A stretch of 5,835 nucleotides of DNA, taken from the NCBI GenBank assembly GCA_023389535.1, contig JAEWEH010000053.1, forward strand, positions 1-5,835, in the 5' to 3' direction. The notes beneath the pieces were generated by a model. It saw only the letters and a list, made by a program, of their open reading frames with translations. It was not told the origin of the DNA and searched no databases. This stretch comes from Pseudomonadota bacterium. Lineage in GTDB: Bacteria > Pseudomonadota > Gammaproteobacteria > Burkholderiales > Burkholderiaceae_B. This document shows positions 1-4,792 of this stretch, piece by piece; position 1 is the first letter of the stretch, and each line of letters begins with the position of its first letter. A program made the position numbers and the translations under genes.

Positions 1-175
1 AACTCTGTTATACATGGATGCGGGTGACCGCCATGCGATACGCCCCTATGGCGAAAATCGTAGGCAAGCACTTGAAAAACCCAACACCCACTTAGACTTG
101 GGGGTTGATTTCCCGCGCAAAAATGCCAGGAAAGCCATTGATTATATGATGAATTCCGGGTTTTTGTCTAATCCC
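1..175. other. Non-coding flank downstream of the operon
   Basis: This stretch follows the stop codon of the last operon gene and runs to the window edge. I recognise no protein in either strand. An open frame from 14 to 262 on the plus strand resembles nothing known to me and runs well into the 3' end of the hydro-lyase beta gene on the opposite strand, so I treat it as chance. The stretch is visibly less GC-rich than the genes. Its only interpretable element is the terminator-like hairpin at 75-107. Whatever gene lies to the left begins or ends outside the window. Confidence 0.6.
75..107 (-). terminator. Rho-independent terminator of the minus-strand operon
   Basis: Read on the minus strand, CAACCCCCA and TGGGTGTTG form a nine-base-pair stem with a single internal mismatch around an eight-base loop, followed by GG and a run of five T residues. 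A GC-containing stem followed directly by a T run is the usual form of an intrinsic terminator. It lies about 70 bases beyond the stop codon of the beta-subunit gene, where the operon transcript should end. On the plus strand the stem is followed only by ATTT, so termination in that direction would be weaker. The mismatch and modest stem keep this below certainty. Confidence 0.6.
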
Positions 176-745
176 CTAGTCTTGCGGATTCAGGAGGCGT
201 TGATACTTTGCGACCTCTTCGGCATACAGGTCGCGCCCCTGCGCATCGTTGGTGACGAGTAGCGGGAAATTCTGGATCTCGAGCCGCTGGATGGCTTCGG
301 TCTTGAGGTCTTCGTAGGCGACGACGGTAGCGCTCTTGATGCAGGAGAACAAGGTCGCCGATATGCCACCGATAGCGGAAAAACATACGGCCGTATTGTC
401 TATGCAAGCCTGGCGCATGGGCTCCCCGCGATTGCCCTTGCCGATGGCGGCTTTGACCCCGTACTCGAACAGCATGGGCGCATAGGGATCCATACGATAC
501 GCCGAGGTGGGGGCCACGACCCCGATGGCATGGCCTGGCTTGGTCGGGCCGGGACCGCCGTAGAAAACGACCTGGCCGCGCAGGTCCACGGGCAGGGGCT
601 GGCCGGTTTTCAGCAGGTCGACCAGCCGTTTGTGCGCGGCGTCGCGCGCCATGTAAATGACGCCGCTGAGCAGGACTTCGTCTCCCGCATTAAGCTGCCG
701 GATGGCATCGTCGGTCAAGGGCGTGGATAGATGATAGGTTGCCAT
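176..745 (-). CDS. Fe-S hydro-lyase beta subunit (L(+)-tartrate dehydratase / class I fumarase type)
   Basis: This 189-residue protein is the small, beta-type subunit of the iron-sulfur-dependent fumarase/tartrate dehydratase family. It pairs with the alpha subunit encoded just upstream to form the cytoplasmic hydro-lyase and supplies part of the substrate pocket. Visible family signatures are the RDAAHKR segment (residues 34-40), the glycine- and proline-rich YGGPGPTKPG loop (62-71), the APTSAYRMD stretch (78-86) corresponding to the family's PTTS-x-RMD motif, and GKGN (102-105). The length fits stand-alone beta subunits (about 190-200 residues) rather than fused single-chain fumarases. I chose the ATG at 743-745 because GAGGAG (755-760) sits nine bases before it; an upstream in-frame ATG at 790 would overlap the alpha gene and add unrelated residues. 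The alpha stop codon overlaps this ribosome-binding site, suggesting translational coupling. The family is clear; substrate choice (L-tartrate versus fumarate/malate) is not, and the tartrate assignment comes from context. Confidence 0.88.
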   Translation of the reverse strand: MATYHLSTPLTDDAIRQLNAGDEVLLSGVIYMARDAAHKRLVDLLKTGQPLPVDLRGQVVFYGGPGPTKPGHAIGVVAPTSAYRMDPYAPMLFEYGVKAAIGKGNRGEPMRQACIDNTAVCFSAIGGISATLFSCIKSATVVAYEDLKTEAIQRLEIQNFPLLVTNDAQGRDLYAEEVAKYQRLLNPQD

Positions 746-754
746 ATCGTGGTG

Positions 755-761
755 CTCCTCA
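755..761 (-). promoter_or_regulatory. Ribosome-binding site of the beta-subunit gene, overlapping the alpha stop codon
   Basis: On the minus strand the bases read TGAGGAG: the TGA stop of the alpha subunit (759-761) runs into the Shine-Dalgarno sequence GAGGAG (755-760) of the beta subunit, nine bases before its ATG. A ribosome finishing alpha is therefore placed on the beta start site, which would favour equal amounts of the two subunits. The site also decides the beta start at 745. Confidence 0.8.
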
Positions 762-1601
762 GATGACGGCCGACTTGCGGCGCGATGCATGGCACTGGAT
801 ATTCACGGCCACCGGCAAGGCGGTAATGTGACAGGCGTAGGTTTCGACCGCCACCCAAAGCGCGGTGCTGATACCGCCATAGCCTTGGGGGCCTATGCCG
901 GTCTTGTTGATTGCGTCGAGCAGTTCGCGCTCCAGCGTCGCGATGTGCTCGTCCTTATGATGGACGCCAATATCGCGCAAGATGGCTTTCTTGGCGATGT
1001 CGGTAACTTTATCGAAGCTTCCGCCGATACCCACGCCTACAGTGAGAGGCGGGCAGGCGCTGCCGCCCGCTGCCTTGATGGCATTGAGCACGAAATTCTT
1101 GACCCCTTCCACGCCTTCACCGGGAAGCAGGAATTTCATGGTGCTCCAGTTTTCGCTGCCGCCGCCCTTGGGCAGAACGGTCAGATGGATTTCCGAACCC
1201 GGAACAATTTCCGTGTGGACCACGGCAGGGGTATTGTCGTTGCTGTTCACGCGCAGCAATGGGTCAGTGACCACCGATTTGCGCATGAAGCCTTCGGCGT
1301 AGCCTTTGCGTACGCCGGCATGGACGGCGTCTTCGTAGTTTCCACCGACGATATGCACATCCTGCCCGACTTTGACATACACAATAGTCAGGCCGGTATC
1401 GTGACAATACGACACGTTGTTTTCACGCGCAATGCGATCATTATCAATAAGCTTCAGCAATACCGATTTACCTAGGGGGGAGATCTCGTTCTGCGCCGCT
1501 GTGTGGAAACCGTTCACCACATCTTCCGGAAGCTTGTGGCAAGCATCGATGCACAGCTGCGCAATCCGGTCACTTATATCGTTGACGTGTATTTCACGCA
1601 T
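759..1601 (-). CDS. Fe-S hydro-lyase alpha subunit (L(+)-tartrate dehydratase / class I fumarase type)
   Basis: This 280-residue protein is the large, cluster-binding subunit of a two-subunit 4Fe-4S hydro-lyase. Members dehydrate L(+)-tartrate to oxaloacetate or interconvert malate and fumarate; three cysteines hold the cluster and the fourth iron binds substrate. The three expected cysteines are visible: Cys66 in CHDTG, Cys183 in SACPPLTVGVGIGG and Cys270 in the C-terminal PVAVNIQCHASR. Other family features are KGGGSEN (145-151) and GPQGYGGISTAL (237-248). The length matches stand-alone alpha subunits; the fused E. coli FumA/FumB enzymes are about twice as long. The ATG at 1601 is preceded by AAGGTG and lies 34 bases after the upstream dehydratase gene, consistent with one transcript. 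The beta subunit follows 13 bases beyond the stop. Context with a D-tartrate dehydratase-like gene argues for tartrate, but a fumarase or another hydroxy-dicarboxylate hydro-lyase is possible, so I give no symbol. An oxygen-labile cluster is expected for the family. Confidence 0.9.
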   Translation of the reverse strand: MREIHVNDISDRIAQLCIDACHKLPEDVVNGFHTAAQNEISPLGKSVLLKLIDNDRIARENNVSYCHDTGLTIVYVKVGQDVHIVGGNYEDAVHAGVRKGYAEGFMRKSVVTDPLLRVNSNDNTPAVVHTEIVPGSEIHLTVLPKGGGSENWSTMKFLLPGEGVEGVKNFVLNAIKAAGGSACPPLTVGVGIGGSFDKVTDIAKKAILRDIGVHHKDEHIATLERELLDAINKTGIGPQGYGGISTALWVAVETYACHITALPVAVNIQCHASRRKSAVI

Positions 1602-1635
1602 CTTTCACCTTCATATCTATATTTTGAGACAGTAA

Positions 1636-2802
1636 TCAACTCAGCAATTTCGCATACTCGTGGATCAGGGCGGATTTCCCTTCCAAGCCGAATCCCGGTG
1701 CGTCCGGTACGGTCACAACGCCGTCCCGCAGCATCGTTCCATCCGCGAATCCGCCCAAGGGCTGAAAAATATTGGGGTAGACCTCACAGCCACCCAAGCC
1801 CAAGCCAGCCACGACATGCAGTGCCAACAACTGGCCGCCATGCGGAAAAGCTTGTTTTCGGCTGAATCCGCGGCTTTCCATTTCTTTAAGCATGCGCGCG
1901 TACTCCGTCACCCCATAACTGAGTCCGGAGTCCATCTGGAAAATGTCCAGACCGGGCCGCATGCCGCCGAACAGCACAAGATTCTTTACGTCCTGACGAG
2001 AAAACAGGTTTTCGCCGGTGGCCAGCGCCCCCCGGTAACTGGCCGCCAGGGCACTATTCAGTTCGTAGTCCAGGGGGTCGCCCGCCTCTTCGAACCACAG
2101 CAGCTGGTAGGGTTCCAGGGCCTTGCCATAATCAAGCGCCTGCTGCAGCGTGAAGCGCCCGTTCCCATCGACAGCCAGGTTGCTTCCGCTGCCCGCAATT
2201 TTCAAGGCTGACTCAATACGCTTCAGGTCTGCGTCCAGCGCGGCTCCGCCAATTTTCATCTTGAATTTGGTGAAGCCCTTTTCCCGGTAGCCGGCCAGCT
2301 CTTCTTCGAGTTTGGACTGGTCCTCGCCTGGGTAGTAATAGCCGCCCGCGGCGTAGACCGCGACCTGGTCTGAATAGTCGCCGCGACCGTAGTGTCGCGC
2401 AATCGACGCGCTGACGGGTTCGTCACGCAGTTTGGCATTGGCATCCCAGACAGCCAGCTCCAAGGCGCTTGCTGCTTGCGCGCGATCGCCATGTCCACCC
2501 GGCTTTTCGTTCTTCAGGACGCAGTCCAATACTTTCTCGGGACTGAATAGCGTGCCGCAATCTTGCAGCAGTGACTCCGGGTCGGCCGCGAGCAAACGCG
2601 GGGCCATGCGCTTGTTGATAATGCCGCTTTGCGCGTAGCGTCCGATGGAGTTGAAAGCCAGGCCCACGATCGGTTTGCCATTGACCACCTTATCGGTGAC
2701 CAGGGCAAGCAGAGAAACGGTGTGCTCGGAAAAGTTGACAAAGGCATTTGAAATGTTGCTTTTCAAATGTATGGGATGCTCAATAATCCTCGTGATCTTC
2801 AA
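1636..2802 (-). CDS. tarD: D-tartrate dehydratase-like enolase-superfamily enzyme
   Basis: The predicted 388-residue protein belongs to the mandelate racemase/muconate lactonizing group of the enolase superfamily and closely resembles, from memory, D-tartrate dehydratase of Bradyrhizobium (about 389 residues; (S,S)-tartrate to oxaloacetate plus water, Mg2+-dependent). The N-terminal capping domain (about 1-130) carries NAFVNF, GLAFNSIGRYAQSG and NEKPGGHG. The barrel domain has KMK (Lys181, Lys183), the metal ligands Asp212 (VDGNGR), Glu238 (WFEEAGDPLD) and Glu264 (TGENLFS), and His321 in FPHGGQ. These residues are each one position before the published TarD catalytic and ligand positions as I recall them. 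I start the gene at TTG 2802: AGGA (2811-2814) is eight bases upstream and homology begins here. The open frame continues in-frame to an ATG at 2937, but that would add 45 residues lacking family resemblance and overlap the upstream receptor gene. Other sugar-acid dehydratases share the fold, but the N-terminal and GGYYYPG motifs favour TarD. Confidence 0.87.
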   Translation of the reverse strand: MKITRIIEHPIHLKSNISNAFVNFSEHTVSLLALVTDKVVNGKPIVGLAFNSIGRYAQSGIINKRMAPRLLAADPESLLQDCGTLFSPEKVLDCVLKNEKPGGHGDRAQAASALELAVWDANAKLRDEPVSASIARHYGRGDYSDQVAVYAAGGYYYPGEDQSKLEEELAGYREKGFTKFKMKIGGAALDADLKRIESALKIAGSGSNLAVDGNGRFTLQQALDYGKALEPYQLLWFEEAGDPLDYELNSALAASYRGALATGENLFSRQDVKNLVLFGGMRPGLDIFQMDSGLSYGVTEYARMLKEMESRGFSRKQAFPHGGQLLALHVVAGLGLGGCEVYPNIFQPLGGFADGTMLRDGVVTVPDAPGFGLEGKSALIHEYAKLLS

Positions 2803-2815
2803 TGCTACGTTCCTG
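2802..2815 (-). promoter_or_regulatory. Ribosome-binding site and TTG start of the tarD-like gene
   Basis: On the minus strand CAGGAACG (2808-2815) precedes a TTG codon (2800-2802), with eight bases between AGGA and TTG. No ATG or GTG occurs in frame at this point, while family similarity (KITRIIEHPIHL) begins immediately after. TTG starts are weak, so this may hold expression of this enzyme below that of its neighbours. A non-canonical start remains an inference. Confidence 0.65.
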
Positions 2816-2843
2816 CTGTCAGAGTATGCGGTGGAGTAATGCG

Positions 2844-2872
2844 GGCCGGGTACAACTGCTGCGCCCCCGGCC
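2844..2872 (-). other. Intercistronic stem-loop between receptor and dehydratase genes
   Basis: GGCCGGG (2844-2850) and CCCGGCC (2866-2872) are perfect inverted repeats forming a seven-base-pair all-GC stem with a 15-base loop. It lies in the 92-base gap after the receptor stop codon and before the dehydratase start. There is no T run after it in the direction of transcription, so it is not a standard terminator. Hairpins after periplasmic binding-protein genes often protect the upstream message from 3' decay or cause partial termination, giving more receptor than enzyme. That role is inferred here. Confidence 0.5.
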
Positions 2873-2894
2873 TTTGCGGCGCTTATGCTGCCGA

Positions 2895-3854
2895 CTATTC
2901 GATCTTGGCGTCGGCCGCATCGATCACCTTGGCCCACTTCTGGACTTCGTCCGTCAGGTATTGGCGGAATTGTTCCGGTGTTTTTTGTTTTGCCGGCGTC
3001 AGCGCGAGCTCTTCAAATCGCTGTTGCGTTTCGGGCATATCCAGGATTTGGTTCACATTTTTATTCAGCAGGTCGACGATCTCTTTCGGCGTCCCTTTGG
3101 GCGCCATCAGTCCGAAAAACGCCAAAGTGCTGAACTTGGGATAGCCGAGCTCAGCGAGCGTCGGTACGTCGGGCAGGTACGACGAACGTTCCACATCGAC
3201 CACAGCCAAGGCTTTGAGTTGCTTGGATTTGATCTGCGGCAAGATCGCTGGCAGCGAATCGGATGTCACGGGTATGAGCCCGCTCATGACCTGAGTTTTG
3301 GATTCCGAACTGCCTTTGAATGGAATGTGCACCATGGGCACATTCAGTTCCTGCTTGAACAGTTCCATCGTCAGATGCTGCGTGGAACCGTTACCGGCCG
3401 ATGCGTATGACAAATCCTCGCTGCGTGCTTTCTTCAGCAGCTCTTCCACGCTTTTGACACCCGATTCATTGCTTACTGTCAAAATTTGCGGTGTAGCTGC
3501 GATATCGGCCACGGGCTCGAAATCTTTCAGCGGCTGATAGTTCAAAGTGGAATATAAAGAAGGGGCAATAGCGAAAGGACCCGTGCTCGTCAGCAGCAGC
3601 GTATAGCCGTCGTTCTTGCCGCGCGCCGCATAAGCAGTGCCTATGCGTCCGCCCGCCCCGCCGCGGTTTTCAACGATGAAGGATTGACCCAGGCGTTTAG
3701 AAAGCTGCTCGCCGATATTGCGGGCAATGATGTCCCCGGTCTGGCCTGCGGGAAACGGCACGACAATGGTCACGGGCCCATCGGGATAGGCCGCGTGCGC
3801 CGCCGTGGCGACACAGAAGCCGGCAATGCCGGTGACGATCAATTTCTTCAACAT
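2895..3854 (-). CDS. Bug/TctC-family periplasmic solute receptor
   Basis: This 319-residue protein is an extracytoplasmic solute receptor of the tripartite tricarboxylate transporter family (Bug proteins), which bind small carboxylates in the periplasm. Residues 1-21 form a signal peptide: a Lys-Lys N terminus, a hydrophobic core and a likely cleavage after AHA before AYPDGPV. Family motifs follow in order: VVPFPAG (31-37) with the ligand loop GQTGD (37-41), VENRGGAGGRIG (61-72), YASAGNGSTQH (150-160), HIPFKG (176-181) and PDVPTLAELGYP (228-239). The usual loop is GGxTD, so GQTGD is a variant. The ATG at 3852-3854 has GAGGAG (3861-3866) six bases upstream; an ATG at 3911 would lie inside the operator and place extra residues before a normal signal peptide. 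It is the first gene of the operon, ahead of the dehydratases, suggesting that tartrate or a related acid is its ligand. No membrane components (TctA, TctB) are in the window, as is common for orphan Bug receptors. Confidence 0.92.
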   Translation of the reverse strand: MLKKLIVTGIAGFCVATAAHAAYPDGPVTIVVPFPAGQTGDIIARNIGEQLSKRLGQSFIVENRGGAGGRIGTAYAARGKNDGYTLLLTSTGPFAIAPSLYSTLNYQPLKDFEPVADIAATPQILTVSNESGVKSVEELLKKARSEDLSYASAGNGSTQHLTMELFKQELNVPMVHIPFKGSSESKTQVMSGLIPVTSDSLPAILPQIKSKQLKALAVVDVERSSYLPDVPTLAELGYPKFSTLAFFGLMAPKGTPKEIVDLLNKNVNQILDMPETQQRFEELALTPAKQKTPEQFRQYLTDEVQKWAKVIDAADAKIE

Positions 3855-3894
3855 GTAGAGCTCCTCTGGTATGGATACAGATCTTGGCGTATAT

Positions 3895-3906
3895 TGGTTA
3901 CTACCA
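3895..3906. promoter_or_regulatory. Second, degenerate operator copy (TGGT-N4-ACCA)
   Basis: TGGTTACTACCA keeps the outer arms TGGT and ACCA with the same four-base interior spacing as the perfect palindrome, whose core is TGGTACGTACCA (3912-3923), but the interior bases are not symmetrical. The centres are 17 bases apart. It lies between the probable transcription start and the receptor's ribosome-binding site, so it could be an auxiliary repressor site. It could also be chance, given how short the conserved arms are. Confidence 0.42.
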
Positions 3907-3910
3907 TTCA

Positions 3911-3924
3911 ATGGTACGTACCAT
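3911..3924. promoter_or_regulatory. Perfect 14-base palindromic operator, likely GntR binding site
   Basis: ATGGTACGTACCAT is a perfect palindrome with no spacer. It lies in the divergent region between the GntR-type regulator and the operon, overlaps the last two bases of the operon's predicted -10 box and covers its probable start point. GntR-family dimers bind short palindromes of this size, so this is the best candidate operator for the neighbouring regulator. Binding here should block the operon promoter; an effect on the regulator's own transcription is possible but its promoter is not clear. Confidence 0.7.
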
Positions 3925-3952
3925 ATTAGCGTAACGGCTTTCTCAACGTCAA
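3923..3952 (-). promoter_or_regulatory. Predicted sigma-70 promoter of the receptor-dehydratase operon
   Basis: On the minus strand TTGACG (3947-3952) is followed after 18 bases by TAATAT (3923-3928). The -35 box matches the consensus at five of six positions; the -10 box matches at four, including the important first two and last. Initiation would fall about 6-8 bases beyond, within the palindrome at 3911-3924, leaving a leader of about 60 bases before the receptor ATG. Placing the operator over the start point is a classic repression arrangement. Confidence 0.62.
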
Positions 3953-4009
3953 TCGATATTTATGGTGAAATGCCCACTGACCCACTAACCGAAACTCTAA
4001 AAGCGCGAG

Positions 4010-4747
4010 ATGGAAGTACGCTACACCGAGCTGGCCAATCTTATTGTCAAAAGCATTACCGAAGGCGATATCGCCGTGGGCCGACAATTGCCCAGCGAGG
4101 TCGCGATGGCGCAGCAATATGGGGTAAGCCGCACTACCATTCGGTCCGCGCTGAACATTGTGGAGGGATTGGGGCTGATCAGCCGCAAGCGGCGCGCGGG
4201 AACGGTCGTCGTATCAAAGACGACTTCCCAGGCCTATACCAAGTCGCTGCACAACATTGAAGACCTCGTTCACTATGCCAGCCAGACCGAAAGGCAAGTC
4301 TTGAGTATTTCGGACGTCATTGCGGACGAAATGCTGGCCGAGACCCTGGAATGCAAACCGGGAAAGAAGTGGCTGAAGGTGCAGATGCTGCGGACCGAAA
4401 AGAATGCCGACAAGACACCGGTATGCTGGACGGATGCGTATCTGGAGCCGCAAATCGGATATGACGTGCTGCCGCTGATCAAGGATGGCTCGGGGCTGAT
4501 CAGCCATACTATCGAAAAGGAAACCGGCACATCAGTCTTCGATATTAAGCAGCAGATCGACGCGGCCGCCATCCCATCATCCATCGCCGATACGCTGCGC
4601 GCCCCGGTCGGCGCGCCCGGCCTGGAAATCACACGGCATTATCTCGACCGCGCCAAGCAGGCGTTCCTGATCACCGTTAACGTCTATCCCCCCGGCAAGT
4701 TCAAGTTCACCTTCTGGATGCATCGGGCCAGAGCCGTCCACCTATAG
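4010..4747 (+). CDS. GntR-family (HutC-type, UTRA domain) transcriptional regulator
   Basis: This 245-residue protein is a ligand-responsive DNA-binding regulator. The N-terminal winged helix-turn-helix covers about residues 5-70, with the typical series LPSEVAMAQQYGVSRTTIR (27-45), the wing lead-in LGLISRKRRAGTVV (54-67), and the Leu-Pro-Ser-Glu and Ser-Arg-x-Thr-x-Arg signatures of GntR proteins. The remainder (about 85-240) is a UTRA-type effector domain like that of HutC, including the characteristic late segment LEITRHYLDR (205-214). The start at 4010 is the first ATG after an in-frame TAA at 3998-4000; its ribosome-binding site is weak (GCGAG), suggesting low expression. It is divergent from the receptor-dehydratase operon across 155 bases containing the palindromic operator, so it most likely represses that operon, with tartrate or a derived acid as inducer. 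I see no convincing promoter of its own. Only 45 bases without a clear terminator separate its stop from the convergent ComM gene. Confidence 0.9.
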   Translation: MEVRYTELANLIVKSITEGDIAVGRQLPSEVAMAQQYGVSRTTIRSALNIVEGLGLISRKRRAGTVVVSKTTSQAYTKSLHNIEDLVHYASQTERQVLSISDVIADEMLAETLECKPGKKWLKVQMLRTEKNADKTPVCWTDAYLEPQIGYDVLPLIKDGSGLISHTIEKETGTSVFDIKQQIDAAAIPSSIADTLRAPVGAPGLEITRHYLDRAKQAFLITVNVYPPGKFKFTFWMHRARAVHL

Positions 4748-4792
4748 CCCAGGACGAACAGGACTGTCCAAGCCACCGCGCCGGCCATGGCG

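Noticed and set aside
122..139. Small inverted repeat AATGCC...GCCATT downstream of the beta gene
   Set aside because: The central bases do not pair (C opposite C), leaving only four paired bases at the ends; much weaker than the hairpin at 75-107.
14..262. 82-codon open frame on the plus strand at the left edge
   Set aside because: No recognisable motif, no ribosome-binding site, runs into the 3' part of the beta-subunit gene on the other strand and crosses the terminator hairpin.
789..1475. 228-codon open frame on the plus strand, antisense to the alpha subunit
   Set aside because: It lies entirely within a gene whose family motifs are clear on the opposite strand; long antisense frames are common in GC-rich genes and it resembles no known protein.
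2802..3410. 202-codon open frame on the plus strand, antisense to the receptor gene
   Set aside because: Composition rich in Arg, Gln and His typical of a shadow frame; the opposite strand encodes a complete Bug receptor with a signal peptide.
3932..3966. Possible -10 elements (GATATT, TATGGT) for the regulator's promoter
   Set aside because: None has a credible -35 box at 16-18 bases upstream; the start site of the regulator cannot be placed from sequence.
4748..4792. Possible bidirectional terminator between the regulator and comM
   Set aside because: Only short arms (GGAC/GTCC and CGCC/GGCG) are found and there is no T run in either direction, so I do not call a terminator.
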